Positions 20,285 through 30,269 of a stretch of DNA of 64,000 bases are shown one piece after another. Under the pieces are notes generated by a model that saw nothing but the letters and a program-made list of their open reading frames with translations, was not told where the DNA came from and did no database searches. Every line of letters starts with the position of its first letter. The stretch's first letter is position 1. Source of the DNA: Bog-159 sp963843255 (GTDB lineage: Bacteria > Acidobacteriota > Terriglobia > Bryobacterales > Bryobacteraceae); NCBI GenBank assembly GCA_963843255.1, contig CAWJJQ010000003.1, positions 124,001 to 188,000 of the forward strand, read 5' to 3'. A program made the translations under genes and the position numbers.

Positions 20285-23230
20285 ATGTATCGACTCTACG
20301 GTCTCCTGCTTTTGGTATTGACGGCTTCCGCGCTGGCGGCTCAGACCGCCAGCCTCCACGGCCAGGTGACCGATCAGAGCGGCGCGGTGATACCCGGCGC
20401 CACGGTGGTCCTGACCGGTCCGGCGGCCCTCGCCAAATCCACTGTGTCGGACGAGCATGGCACCTATTCCTTTGCGGGCCTGCCGCCGGGCGATTATACC
20501 CTCCAGGCAACCGCGCCACAGTTGGCGCTGCCGCAGCCCGCGGCGGTTGCGCTGACCTCCGGAGCACGCACGTTGAACCTGCAACTGGCGGTCGCGTCCC
20601 TGGCCGAAAAGGTGACGGTCCAGGAAGATGCGGGACCCTCCGTCAGTACCGCCGCCGCCAATAATGCCAGCGCCCTGGTGCTGCAGGGCAGCGATCTGGA
20701 CGCCCTCTCCGACGATCCTAATGACCTGCAGGAGGATTTGCAGGCGCTGGCCGGACCCTCCGCCGGGCCGAACGGCGGTTCCATTTTCATCGACGGTTTC
20801 AGCGGCGGTGACCTTCCGGCCAAGGAGTCCATCCGCGAGATCCGCATCAACCAGAATCCGTTTTCGCCGGAGTACGACAAGCTCGGCTATGGCCGCATCG
20901 AAATCTTCACCAAGCCGGGCATGGACAAATACCGGGCCAATGTGGATTACAACCTGGGCACTCAGGTCTGGAATTCCCGTAACCCCTACTCGGCGGAAAA
21001 AGCGCCGTTCCTCCTGCAGGAATTTGAAGGCAACGGCGGCGGTCCCATCAACAAGCGCGCCTCGTTCACTTTGGATGCGCAGCGCAATATGGTCGATAAC
21101 GGCTCCATCAGCAACGGCGTCACCCTCAACCAGAGCCTCGCGATTCAGCCATTCTCCAGCGTGATCGTGACCCCGGGGCGATACACCAGGGCCACGCCGC
21201 GCGTCGACTACCGGCTGAACAATAACAACACTCTCACCTTGCGCTACGGAATTACCCACTCCGACGCCCAGGATGCCGGCATCGGTGGGTTAGACCTGAT
21301 CTCTCGCGGTTACCACAACCAGTTCACCAATCAGACCGCGCAGGTGGCGGAGACGGCCGTGCTGGGAACCACCATCAACGAGACTCGCTTCCAGTATTTC
21401 CGCAGCGCCAGCCAGATGATCGCCAACAGCGACAATCCGGAAGTGCAGGTGCTCGGCGCCTTCAATGGCGGCGGCTCGCTCAACGGCCGGACCTTCGATA
21501 CGCAGAACAGCTTCGAGCTGCAAAACTACACGTCCATGATTCGCGGCTCGCACTCGTTGAAGTTTGGTGTCCGGGCCCGCGGGCAGACCGATGACAGCGT
21601 GGCGCCGCAGAATTTCAACGGCACGTTTACCTTTGGCGGAGGCGCGCTGGCTCCGGTGCTGGATGCCGGCAATCAGCCCGTGCTGGACAGTTCGGGGCAG
21701 CCCGAACTGGCGCCCCTAAGTTCTATTGAGCGCTACCAGCGTACGCTGCTGTTACAGCAACTGGGGCTCCCCGCATCCGAGATCCGCGCCTTAGGCGGCG
21801 GAGCCACCCAGTTCAACATCAACGCCGGCACTCCGGAGCTGTCCGTGCATCAGATGGACGTGGGAGTGTTTGCCGGCGACGAGTGGCGTATGCGGCCCAA
21901 TTTCACGCTCAGCCTGGGCTTGCGCTACGAGGCGCAGAGCAACATCCACGATTGGCGCGATGTGGCGCCGCGCGTGGCCATTGCGTGGGCGCCGGGAACG
22001 CACACAGGCGGAGCGCGGGCGAAGACGGTGCTGCGCGCGGGTTTCGGCACCTTCTACGACCGCTTTCCGCTGGCCGACACGCTCGCCGCGCGGCGCTACA
22101 ACGGAATCGTGCAGCAGCAATACGTGGTCGCCAATCCGGACTTTTTCCCGGCACTTCCTTCCGCCGCGATGCTTGCCGGCTTCCAGGCGGCCCAGAGCAT
22201 TCAGGAAGTAAGTTCCACGCTACGGGCGCCCTATATCATGCAATCCGCCGTGTCGCTCGAGCGGCAGTTACCACGCAACACAACGCTGGCGGTAACTTAC
22301 ACCAACGCGCACGGGCTGCACCTGCTTCGCTCTGAAGACATCAACGCGCCCCTGCCCGGGACCTACAACCCGAACGTGCCGGGTAGCGGCACTTATCCCC
22401 TCGGCCATCCCGGACCGTTGGACCTCATGGAAAGCTCGGGCCTCTATAACCAGAACCAGCTCATTACCAACATCAATGCCCGGCTGAATGCGGGCTTTTC
22501 GTTGTTCGGCTTCTTCGTGCTGAACCGGGCCATGAGCAATACCGACGGCATCGGTACGTTCCCCGCCAACCCGTATGATTTCAAAGGCGAATACGGACCC
22601 GCGGCGACCGACGTCCGCCACCGCTTCACCATGGGCGGTTCCGTTAATTTCAAATGGCACGTGCGCATCAGCCCTTTCATCGTGGTGCAGGACGGCATAC
22701 CGTTCGATATCACAGCGGGGAACGACGTTTTCGGCACCACTCTGTTCAATGCCCGGCCCGGCATCGCTACGGATCCCACCAAACCAGGTCTGGTGGAAAC
22801 GCGGTACGGCTTACTCGACCCGAATCCCTCGCCCGGCGAGCCCGTGCTGTCGCGTAATTTTGGCCGGGGGCCGGAACTGATTACGGTGAACCTGCGCGTG
22901 GCCAAAACTATCGGGTTTGGTTCCGAACGCGCGGGATCGCGGCCGGAAGCACGTCCCGGTTCGGGCGGCGGTCTGTCGCCGGCCGCGGCGTCCGGCGGAG
23001 GATTGCGCAACATCATCGGAACGCCCAACACCACCCGGCGCTACAATCTGACGCTCTCCATGTCCATTCGCAATGTGCTGAACCACACCAACCCGGGGCC
23101 GATTATCGGCGATATTACGTCTCCGCTATTTGGGCAGGCGAGCCAGGTGTTCGGCTCGCAAAACGGCGAAGGCTTTTACGAGACCGCGAATAACCGGCGC
23201 CTCGAGATGCAAATCCGCTTTGCGTTTTAA
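20285..23230 (+). CDS. TonB-dependent, Oar-like outer membrane receptor with carboxypeptidase-regulatory domain
   Basis: 981 residues. A signal peptide (ending about residue 20, ALAAQT) is followed by a carboxypeptidase-regulatory-like Ig domain (about 22-105, GQVTDQSGAVIPGATVVLTG), a plug-like region (about 120-240) and a long beta-barrel ending in the aromatic strand RRLEMQIRFAF, the usual signal for BamA insertion. This layout is the Oar/TonB-receptor type expanded in Acidobacteriota. A Gly/Ala-rich low-complexity insertion (about 880-910) lies near the end of the barrel. It ends 9 bases from the convergent gntP gene. Confidence 0.88.
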   Translation: MYRLYGLLLLVLTASALAAQTASLHGQVTDQSGAVIPGATVVLTGPAALAKSTVSDEHGTYSFAGLPPGDYTLQATAPQLALPQPAAVALTSGARTLNLQLAVASLAEKVTVQEDAGPSVSTAAANNASALVLQGSDLDALSDDPNDLQEDLQALAGPSAGPNGGSIFIDGFSGGDLPAKESIREIRINQNPFSPEYDKLGYGRIEIFTKPGMDKYRANVDYNLGTQVWNSRNPYSAEKAPFLLQEFEGNGGGPINKRASFTLDAQRNMVDNGSISNGVTLNQSLAIQPFSSVIVTPGRYTRATPRVDYRLNNNNTLTLRYGITHSDAQDAGIGGLDLISRGYHNQFTNQTAQVAETAVLGTTINETRFQYFRSASQMIANSDNPEVQVLGAFNGGGSLNGRTFDTQNSFELQNYTSMIRGSHSLKFGVRARGQTDDSVAPQNFNGTFTFGGGALAPVLDAGNQPVLDSSGQPELAPLSSIERYQRTLLLQQLGLPASEIRALGGGATQFNINAGTPELSVHQMDVGVFAGDEWRMRPNFTLSLGLRYEAQSNIHDWRDVAPRVAIAWAPGTHTGGARAKTVLRAGFGTFYDRFPLADTLAARRYNGIVQQQYVVANPDFFPALPSAAMLAGFQAAQSIQEVSSTLRAPYIMQSAVSLERQLPRNTTLAVTYTNAHGLHLLRSEDINAPLPGTYNPNVPGSGTYPLGHPGPLDLMESSGLYNQNQLITNINARLNAGFSLFGFFVLNRAMSNTDGIGTFPANPYDFKGEYGPAATDVRHRFTMGGSVNFKWHVRISPFIVVQDGIPFDITAGNDVFGTTLFNARPGIATDPTKPGLVETRYGLLDPNPSPGEPVLSRNFGRGPELITVNLRVAKTIGFGSERAGSRPEARPGSGGGLSPAAASGGGLRNIIGTPNTTRRYNLTLSMSIRNVLNHTNPGPIIGDITSPLFGQASQVFGSQNGEGFYETANNRRLEMQIRFAF

Positions 23231-23239
23231 GCATGCGGC

Positions 23240-24556
23240 CTACCACAGCGCGTGCCATAGCAACAGGATCCCAAATCCGCAAATCGATGTAACGATTTTC
23301 ATCGCCGTCCAGCTACGCAGCGTCTGCGGTACGGTCATTCCGAAGTATTGGTTCACCATCCAGAAGCCCGCATCGTTCACGTGCGACAGCATGGTGCCGC
23401 CGCAGCAGACTGCCAGATACATCATGTCGGGATGCACGCCGGTCATGCTCTTCATCAGTGGCGCGATGATGCCGGCGGCGGTGATGATCGCGACCGTTGC
23501 CGACCCTTGCGCGGCGCGCATCGCGGCGGCCACCAGGTATCCCACCAGTAATGGCGAGATGGGTGAGGCCGCCAGAAGTTTGCCCGCGTACGCGCCCACT
23601 CCGGTATCCACGATAATCTGCTTGAATGCGCCGCCGCCTCCCATAATCAACAAGAGCGACGCGATCGGCGCCAGCGACTCCGTCGCGAGCCTGAGCAATT
23701 GCTGCCGGTCCAAGCCCCGCCGCCAGCCGAAGAAGATCATGCACCCCAGCAGCGTGACCATCAACGCCGTAAATGGATGACCCAGGAACTGGAGCGGTGC
23801 ATTTCCCGCTCCGGCCAGCGTGGCCGCCAGAATCAGCGCGACCGGGAGCAACAGCAGCGCCAGCACCAGCGGTACGGGTGGGGCGCCCTGCTGAGCGGGA
23901 ATATCAGATAGCTTGGGCGCCATCTCCGGCACGGGAAGGTAAATACGGCGCGCGATCCAACCTCCATAAAAGATCCCGCCGGCTATGGCCATGGGAACCG
24001 AAAGGGCGGCGCCATAGAGAATGGCGTGTCCCAGGTTGGCGCCAAGCAAATGCGCCGCGGCGGCCGGCGCGGGGTGCGGAGGAACCAGCGCGTGGGTAAC
24101 GGTGAGCCCAGCCGCCATAGGCAAACCGTAAACCAGCAGAGATCGCTTCGATTCCCGGGCAAGGTTCCAAACCAATGGCACCAGAATGATGAACCCAACC
24201 TCGAAAAAGATGGGCAGCCCGACCAGAAGCGCGGCGGCCAGCATTGCCCATGCCGCGCGCTCGCGGCCAAATTTGGACAGCAGCCAATCGGCCAGCGCGC
24301 GCCCGCCGCCGGAATGCTCGAGATACCCGCCGATCATGGCGCCCAAACCCAGCACGATGGCGATGAACCCCAACGCCTCGCCGAAACCGTTCTGGATCGA
24401 CTTCAGCACCGAGGCGGCGGGCATGCCGGCAGCCAGGCCCAGGGCCATGCTCGTCAGCACTAATGCCAAAAAGGCGTGCAGCTTCACAACCAGAATCAGG
24501 AGCAGCAGGAGTGCGATGGCGGCAAACGTCAGCAGCAGCAGATTCATCGAGGCCAA
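23240..24556 (-). CDS. gntP: GntP-family gluconate/sugar-acid:H+ symporter
   Basis: 438 residues, almost wholly hydrophobic with about 12 helices. Family motifs include GFGEALGFIAIVLGLGAMIGGYLEHSGGG early and PLMKSMTGVHPDMMYLAVCCGGTMLSHVNDAGFWM near the end. GntP carriers import gluconate and related aldonates. A TTG at 24556 has GAGG 5 bases ahead and overlaps the preceding TGA region; an ATG at 24547 is the alternative start. It directly follows the mannonate dehydratase gene, which supports a role in uptake of aldonate or hexuronate breakdown products. Confidence 0.92.
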   Translation of the reverse strand: MASMNLLLLTFAAIALLLLLILVVKLHAFLALVLTSMALGLAAGMPAASVLKSIQNGFGEALGFIAIVLGLGAMIGGYLEHSGGGRALADWLLSKFGRERAAWAMLAAALLVGLPIFFEVGFIILVPLVWNLARESKRSLLVYGLPMAAGLTVTHALVPPHPAPAAAAHLLGANLGHAILYGAALSVPMAIAGGIFYGGWIARRIYLPVPEMAPKLSDIPAQQGAPPVPLVLALLLLPVALILAATLAGAGNAPLQFLGHPFTALMVTLLGCMIFFGWRRGLDRQQLLRLATESLAPIASLLLIMGGGGAFKQIIVDTGVGAYAGKLLAASPISPLLVGYLVAAAMRAAQGSATVAIITAAGIIAPLMKSMTGVHPDMMYLAVCCGGTMLSHVNDAGFWMVNQYFGMTVPQTLRSWTAMKIVTSICGFGILLLWHALW

Positions 24557-25639
24557 TCAGACCTCGTTTCTCACAGTTTGAATGATGGATTGGATGTACC
24601 CGATCTCGAATGCGAATGATAGCCCGGACTTGTCACCTTCTATTATCGGAGCGTGGTCGGGCATCAGCATGCCATCGTATCCAACGTCGCGGTATACGCG
24701 CGCACACTCGAGAAAGTTGATGTCGCCTTCGTCGGGGTATGCCTCGCGGAAATTCAGCTTGCGGCCCACGATGTTGCGGAAGTGCACGTTGAAAATCTTC
24801 TTGCGGGCGCCGAAGTAGTGGATCACATCCGAAATCTCTTTCGCCGGTTGATCCAACATTTCGCAGACCGTACCCTGGCAGAAGTTCAAACCATGGCACG
24901 CGCTGGGAGCGATCTCGACGAACCTCTTCAAACCTTCCACGGAACTGAGAACGGACGGAACACCGTGGAAGCCGCCCTTGGGCATCCCTGGATCATTGGG
25001 GTGGCAGGCGATCTTCACTTTAGCTTCCTCCGCTACGGGCACCACGCGTTTCAGGAAGTACTCGATTCTTTCCCACATGGCGTCGTCATCGGCCTTCACC
25101 ATCTCAAACACCTGCGGATCGACTTTCGCGGTATCGAAGACAAACGTGCTGCTGCGCGTGCCGCCGCGCCCCGCCGTGTACCCGGACCGTACAACGCCCA
25201 GATAAGTGAGGTTGTACTTGACCGAGGGAATCCCGGCGATCCCAGTGTTGCGGATCATGGTGCTGATTTCATCGATCTCACGGTCCCGCTCAGGACTTTT
25301 GCCCAGCAGGATATTCGGGTAAGGGTTCTTGTTGATGGTTACCGATGGCATGGGCAGCGGGATCATGGCGAGGCTCAGGCCGAAAGATTCCACCTGCTCG
25401 CGAAAACGCGACAGGCCGCCGGCCGACCATTTCTCATCAAGACGTGGCGAGATCTCGCCGCTGCAAATATGCTTCAGCCCGAACGCCGCCATGGCGCGAA
25501 GCACGTCCGGAGAGTGGCCCTGCTGTGTGCCCGCGTGAAACAGGACGGGACGCGAGGGCGTGGACGGCGCCGCCCAGCCCGGACGTGAGGCCGCGGCAGC
25601 GCCTGCCGCGCCGAATTGAACGAAATTCCTGCGGTTCAT
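24557..25639 (-). CDS. uxuA: Mannonate dehydratase-like TIM-barrel enzyme with Tat leader
   Basis: About 360 residues from the ATG at 25639 (a second ATG at 25645 is equally possible). The leader MNRRNFVQFGAAGAAAASRPGWAAP looks Tat-like. The rest matches the UxuA family, which dehydrates D-mannonate to 2-keto-3-deoxygluconate in hexuronate catabolism: family-like metal and substrate motifs are ACHPNDPG, HGLNFCQGTVCEM, NVHFRNI and LMPDHAP. UxuA is normally cytoplasmic, so the leader is odd; a related exported sugar isomerase is the alternative. Its stop abuts gntP, forming a two-gene operon. Confidence 0.82.
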   Translation of the reverse strand: MNRRNFVQFGAAGAAAASRPGWAAPSTPSRPVLFHAGTQQGHSPDVLRAMAAFGLKHICSGEISPRLDEKWSAGGLSRFREQVESFGLSLAMIPLPMPSVTINKNPYPNILLGKSPERDREIDEISTMIRNTGIAGIPSVKYNLTYLGVVRSGYTAGRGGTRSSTFVFDTAKVDPQVFEMVKADDDAMWERIEYFLKRVVPVAEEAKVKIACHPNDPGMPKGGFHGVPSVLSSVEGLKRFVEIAPSACHGLNFCQGTVCEMLDQPAKEISDVIHYFGARKKIFNVHFRNIVGRKLNFREAYPDEGDINFLECARVYRDVGYDGMLMPDHAPIIEGDKSGLSFAFEIGYIQSIIQTVRNEV

Positions 25640-25703
25640 GATCATTGGTATTGTACGGTAGAATGCGCCCTTGGCTTGACCCGAAGGCCGGCACGGTGTC
25701 AGC

Positions 25704-26216
25704 ATGAAAAGCTCGATCATGTCGGACGCCTTAGACCAAAACCTGCTTGAAGCTCTGCTGGACTCATGGGACCGCAATAACACCATCCTGCTCAACCTGC
25801 TCCGCGCTATTCCAGCGGATGCGCTGGAGCTAAGGCCGGTGGACGGCAGCCCATCCATCGCGGAGTTGTTCACCCACATCCACTACGTGCGGCTTGTTTT
25901 AGTGTTGGAGGACGCCCCCGGGTTCGCCAGAAGCCTGCCGGAGAAAGAGTGGGCGGCCGAGCCCGACCTTGACCGTCTGGCCCGGATGCTCAGCGACAGC
26001 GCCGCGGCGGTGCGGGACGCGGTTAGCAGCCGGGTCGAGGCTGGTCAGCATATGGACCTTCACTACGACCACCCGATCCTTCTGCTCCAGCACATGCTCT
26101 GGCACGAGGGCTACCATCACGGTCAGATCAAGCTGACCCTCAAAATGGCGAGCCGTCCACTAACCGATGAGCAAGCCGGCCCGGTCACCTGGGGAGTCTG
26201 GATGCGCAAGAAGTAA
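25704..26216 (+). CDS. DinB-family protein
   Basis: 170 residues of a four-helix DinB/YfiT-like bundle. The putative metal histidines lie in FTHIHYVRL (H58, H60) and in the C-terminal HEGYHHGQIKLTLK. The family includes thiol-dependent transferases (mycothiol, bacillithiol) and many uncharacterised members. The next in-frame ATG (25719, MSDALDQ) is an alternative start. TAGAAT at 25659 could be its -10. It is divergent from uxuA. Confidence 0.87.
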   Translation: MKSSIMSDALDQNLLEALLDSWDRNNTILLNLLRAIPADALELRPVDGSPSIAELFTHIHYVRLVLVLEDAPGFARSLPEKEWAAEPDLDRLARMLSDSAAAVRDAVSSRVEAGQHMDLHYDHPILLLQHMLWHEGYHHGQIKLTLKMASRPLTDEQAGPVTWGVWMRKK

Positions 26217-26271
26217 TTCCGAGCCGCGCGCCTGAGCAAGCGGTTTCTTGCGTTTTCCCGCGCCTGCCGGA

Positions 26272-27876
26272 TCACCCGCCGTACCGCCCCAGCAGTTGGA
26301 CGATTTCCGCGTGGCCCCGCTTCTCCGCCCAAGCCCGCGGCCTCGCCCAAGGTTCCGCACCCGCTTCCACCGGGTCGGCGCCATGGGCAAGCATCAGTCC
26401 CGCCACTTTTGCGCGGCCCCAACGGCACGCCCAACCCAAAGCCGTGCTTTTCAAAATGTCGTCACGCGCCCCGGCTCTCGCTCCGGCGCTTAGCAGCGCT
26501 TCGGCGAAACCGGCGGTTTCGTCTTCCGAAATGTGATCGTACATGGCCGCCACCTCGTGCAGCGGGGTACGTCCGAAGCTTCCGGTGACATTGGGATCGC
26601 AGCGGTCGAGAATGAGCTGGAAACACGCAAGGTATGTGCCGCGGTCGAAGTCTTTGTTGCCGGCGTAGAGCCAGGGAATGTGGTGCCAGAAAAAGAGCGG
26701 CTCCGTGAGGATGCGGAACCAGCGCGGGTCGTGGCGAGGCCAATCGATGTGTGCAAGGCACATGCCCACGATTTCAGGATCGCCCCCACTGGCGCCAAAG
26801 CGGAGGATTTCGGCGGCATCGGCCTTGCCGCCGGCGAGCATGTCACGGATCAGGCAGGCCTGCCGGTAGATCGCCGCAATGTCAGCCGTGACCTCGCCGC
26901 CGCGCGATCGGAGAAGATCGACCATCTCCCACTGTTTGTGACTGTAGGCGCTATATACCGCCGAGCCACTGGAATCAACATGGACGTTCGGGTCGGCGCC
27001 TCGCGCGATCAGGATTTCGGCCATCTCGCGCCTGCCCAGCGCCGCGCAGGTCCAGAGCGGATAGCCTTGCGAATATGCGATCCAATCTCCTTCGCCTTCT
27101 GAGACGCGCTCGTTGGGATCGAAGCCGAAATCGAGCAGCAGGGTGAGGATGTCCCCCCGGTTATGTTTGACCGCGGCGGTGAGAAGCCCGCCATCGTCCC
27201 AGCGGATGGGGTTGGTCAGCGTGCCCGCGGCTTGGCGGGCGCGCAGCCATTCGATGTTGCCCTCGGCGACGGCGGCACGGGCCTCTTCATCGTCCCGGGT
27301 TTCTTGTTCCTCCTGCGCTTCGCCGGCCGGCGGTGTTTGGCGGCGCTCTTCGTCCTCGATCATGGCCACGATCTCGTCGTATCCCCGATCTTTGGCGATC
27401 GTCCAGGCGGTGGTAGCGTCGCGGTGGGGATGGATGCCCGCCCGCGCGCTGGCGCCGTGCTGCATTAGCAGGCGCACCATTTCAGCCGACCGGTTCATGA
27501 CCGCAAAGTGAATCGGCCGGTGCTCATCGCCGTAGGACATGGCCATATTGGCCAACTCAGGGCGAGTGTCCAGCATCCCGCGAGCTTGCGCCAGATCGCC
27601 CGCGCGGACGGCACCGGCAAGCCGGCGAACGGTGACACCGTCGACGTAGGCTTTTAGCTTCGGCCAGCTTTCGAAGCCGTAGCCGCGTGCCAGGACCAGT
27701 TGCGCTTCGTGCAGGGCGAAGGCGCCGCGTTCCGCGCGGCTATAGTGTGCGTGGACTTCCGCGCTGGCTTCTGGTTCGCCGGCGAGGAAGGCGCGAAGCA
27801 GTTCCTTCGCCTGGCGTTTGAGTTGATCGAGGTCCGGATGCTCGCGCATCCGCCGGGTAGGTAGCGTGCGGCTCAT
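26272..27876 (-). CDS. Ankyrin-repeat protein
   Basis: 534 residues, no signal peptide. The N-terminal ~60 residues (LDQLKRQAKELLRAFLAGEP) form a short helical domain often found ahead of ankyrin repeats in soil bacteria. Ankyrin repeats follow in two blocks, about 95-200 and 210-534, with characteristic GDEHRPIHFAVMN, LLTAAVKHNRGDILTLLLDFG, GRTPLHEVAA and STALGWACRWGRAKVAGLMLAHGAD. They serve protein-protein recognition; the partner is unknown. AGAAAGGAGCTCAC precedes the ATG, a strong ribosome site. Confidence 0.88.
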   Translation of the reverse strand: MSRTLPTRRMREHPDLDQLKRQAKELLRAFLAGEPEASAEVHAHYSRAERGAFALHEAQLVLARGYGFESWPKLKAYVDGVTVRRLAGAVRAGDLAQARGMLDTRPELANMAMSYGDEHRPIHFAVMNRSAEMVRLLMQHGASARAGIHPHRDATTAWTIAKDRGYDEIVAMIEDEERRQTPPAGEAQEEQETRDDEEARAAVAEGNIEWLRARQAAGTLTNPIRWDDGGLLTAAVKHNRGDILTLLLDFGFDPNERVSEGEGDWIAYSQGYPLWTCAALGRREMAEILIARGADPNVHVDSSGSAVYSAYSHKQWEMVDLLRSRGGEVTADIAAIYRQACLIRDMLAGGKADAAEILRFGASGGDPEIVGMCLAHIDWPRHDPRWFRILTEPLFFWHHIPWLYAGNKDFDRGTYLACFQLILDRCDPNVTGSFGRTPLHEVAAMYDHISEDETAGFAEALLSAGARAGARDDILKSTALGWACRWGRAKVAGLMLAHGADPVEAGAEPWARPRAWAEKRGHAEIVQLLGRYGG

Positions 27877-28187
27877 GTGAGCTCCTTTCTATTGCGCCCG
27901 GTGTCCGCTAGCTCGGGCAGAAAAGAGTTCAGCCATGCGATTGCGTGAAACGGCCATTTCAGAAGGACGCTGTCCTTTCCGCGGACACGGCGGCGCTCTG
28001 AAGGCGCCAGAATTATGATAGCTCAGGCGGCGCATGCTTTTCTGAGCGCTTCGCGCCCGGTGCCAGGTCCTGGGTGCCTTCAGTGGCAGGCCCGCGCCTG
28101 CGGGCTCTCAACCGCGCAACAACGGCATATAGCGGGGAATATCCGCCCCTGCGCCGCCGCAAACTATTTGTGTATACTGGCCCAATC
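27877..28187. other. Intergenic region with two interspersed repeat units
   Basis: The region lies between the divergent ankyrin and GH9 genes and should hold both promoters. TATACT at 28173-28178 is a candidate -10 close to the GH9 ATG. It contains GGTGCCAGGTCCTGGGTGCC (28058-28077), related to the repeats at 16.9 kb, and the GGCAGGCCC element at 28085. No gene was seen. Confidence 0.5.
28085..28117 (+). repeat. Interspersed GGCAGGCCC element, copy 1
   Basis: GGCAGGCCCGCGCCTGC followed by GGGCTCTCAACCGCGC. The same core, with small indels, occurs at 32338-32375. The first part is a hairpin (GCAGGC/GCCTGC) and the second part is conserved sequence. Both copies are intergenic. Confidence 0.5.
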
Positions 28188-30269
28188 ATGCGATCCGCCC
28201 TCTCCGCAGCAATCGCCGCCGCGACAATTTCCTCTGCCCTGGCGCAGTCCGCGTTCGTGCGCGTGAGCCAGGTAGGATATGAGACCGGCAATTCACCGTA
28301 TCGCGCCTACCTGATGTCCACCGTGCCCGAAACGGGTGCGACCTTTGCCGTGGTGAACGGCAGCGGCCAGACGGTCTACTCCGCCCCCGTCGGCACATTA
28401 ATGGGTACGTGGAGCAACAGCGCCACCTTGACCTTCTCCGTGTATGCATTGGATTTTGGAGCCGCGCCTGGCGCGGGCTATAAAATTACGGTCACTGGTC
28501 CCGCGTATGCCAGTTCACCCGTGTTCGCCATCGCGGATGCGGTCACGCTCTATTCGGGCCTGCTGCTGAATACGCGGTTCTTCTACGAAACAGAGCGCGA
28601 TGGGGCGGACTTTATCACCAACGCGTTGCGGTCCGCGCCCGGCCATCTGAACGACTCGCACGCCCTGGTTTTCGAAACGCCCCCCCTGGACAGCAACGAT
28701 AACATCACCACCACCGGGACTCCGCTGACCCCCACCGGCGCCGCCATCGACGCCGCGGGCGGTTGGTGGGATGCCGGCGACTACATGAAATATGTCGAGA
28801 CCATGAGCTACACCGTGGCGCTGCAGGAGATCGGAGTCCGCGATTTTCCCGCCCAGATGGGCGCTACCGCGCCGGTCCATCCGCACGCGCCGCCGGACTC
28901 CATCTCGTGGGCCGGACCGTCCACTAACGCCCCCACTTCCGCGAACTTCTCGCCCGACGCGCGCTTCGGCGTCGATTTCCTGCTGAAGATGTGGGACGAT
29001 TCCTCGAAAACGCTTTACTACCAGGTGGGCAATAGCCAAAGCTGGAATAATTTCCCCAACCTTTTGAGCGATTACGATATCTGGCGGCTGCCCCAGGCGG
29101 ACGACGATTGGGACGGTTGTAGCCCTACCGCCCAATTCATCTGCCACCGGCCTGTATTTGTGGCCGGGCCGGCAGGCTCGAAGATCAGTCCGAACCTGGC
29201 TGGGCGCTTGGCCGCGGCTTTTGCCTTGGCCTATCAACTGGAGCGCGTCGGTCACCCCACTTTTGCCAATGCCTGCCTCAAGAATGCCGAGGACATCTTG
29301 GCGCTTGCGGATACGTCTTATGCGGACCCGGCCAATTCGGTTGGAAGCGGCACCTGCGCCTCCGGCTGCCTGCTTACCATCATGCCGTTCGACGGGTATC
29401 CTGAAACGGTGTGGGACGACGACATGGAATTGGGCGCGACCGAGCTTTACTTTGCCCTGCAATCCGCCGGAGGATCGCTGCCACCCGGCCTGCCGGTGAC
29501 TGATCCGATGAGTTACCTGGCACAAGCCGCGACATTCGCGAATAATTACATCACTCAAATCTACGATCCGGGATACTCGGATACGCTGAACCTTTACGAT
29601 GTCAGCGGCCTGGCGCATTTCGAGTTGCTGAGAGCGCTGCAACGCGCGGGCAATCCAAAGGGTTTGGCGGTGACCGCGGCCGGCATTCGCAGCCAGTTGG
29701 TGAAGCAGGTGCAGGACGCCATCACCGAGGCGTCCGCCGACGCCTGGGGCTTCGGCGCATCCTGGAACAGCGATACCACTTCCCATGGCGCGGGTATCTC
29801 GGTGATGGCCAGTGAAGCCTATTTCCTCACCGGGTCGGCGAGTTACAACACTTACTCGCGCCGGTGGCTGGCCAATATCATGGGCGCCAACCCGTGGGGA
29901 TCGTCATTCATTGTGGGCGACGGTTCCCAGACTTTTCCGAATTGCATCCAGCACCAGGTGGCCAACTTGGCGGGATCTCTTGGCGGCACCTCGGGTGGCG
30001 TCCCGGTGCTATGGGGTGCGGCTTCGGAGGGTTCGTCCTACGCTGCTACGGCAGGGACGCTGGATGGCATGATTCTGTGTCCGGCGAACGGCATCGACAC
30101 CTTCAGGGCATTCAACGGGAACGACGGTGCGTATAATTCGTCGCCGCGCGCGGTCTATCGGGACAATGTGCAGTCATACAGCACCACCGAGCCGGCCATC
30201 GATCTGACCTCGACCTCGTTTCTGATGTGGTCGTGGCGAATCGCCGGCCAACCAGCGGGATTGCCATGA
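28188..30269 (+). CDS. Glycoside hydrolase family 9 (endoglucanase-type), secreted
   Basis: 693 residues from the ATG at 28188, which opens a signal peptide (MRSALSAAIAAATISSALAQ). Residues ~20-120 are the N-terminal Ig-like domain common in bacterial GH9 (FVRVSQVGYETGNSPYRAYL). The catalytic alpha/alpha barrel follows, with the nucleophile-water activating pair D195/D198 in GGWWDAGDYMKYV, the NPWGSSFIVGDG segment, and the likely acid Glu in YSTTEPAIDL near the C-terminus. GH9 enzymes cleave beta-1,4-glucans. The stop overlaps the next gene's ATG (ATGA). Confidence 0.9.
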   Translation: MRSALSAAIAAATISSALAQSAFVRVSQVGYETGNSPYRAYLMSTVPETGATFAVVNGSGQTVYSAPVGTLMGTWSNSATLTFSVYALDFGAAPGAGYKITVTGPAYASSPVFAIADAVTLYSGLLLNTRFFYETERDGADFITNALRSAPGHLNDSHALVFETPPLDSNDNITTTGTPLTPTGAAIDAAGGWWDAGDYMKYVETMSYTVALQEIGVRDFPAQMGATAPVHPHAPPDSISWAGPSTNAPTSANFSPDARFGVDFLLKMWDDSSKTLYYQVGNSQSWNNFPNLLSDYDIWRLPQADDDWDGCSPTAQFICHRPVFVAGPAGSKISPNLAGRLAAAFALAYQLERVGHPTFANACLKNAEDILALADTSYADPANSVGSGTCASGCLLTIMPFDGYPETVWDDDMELGATELYFALQSAGGSLPPGLPVTDPMSYLAQAATFANNYITQIYDPGYSDTLNLYDVSGLAHFELLRALQRAGNPKGLAVTAAGIRSQLVKQVQDAITEASADAWGFGASWNSDTTSHGAGISVMASEAYFLTGSASYNTYSRRWLANIMGANPWGSSFIVGDGSQTFPNCIQHQVANLAGSLGGTSGGVPVLWGAASEGSSYAATAGTLDGMILCPANGIDTFRAFNGNDGAYNSSPRAVYRDNVQSYSTTEPAIDLTSTSFLMWSWRIAGQPAGLP

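Noticed and set aside
19262..21259. 665-codon minus-strand open frame
   Set aside because: Antisense shadow of the propeller and TonB receptor genes; GC-rich DNA makes such frames common, composition is odd and no domain is visible.
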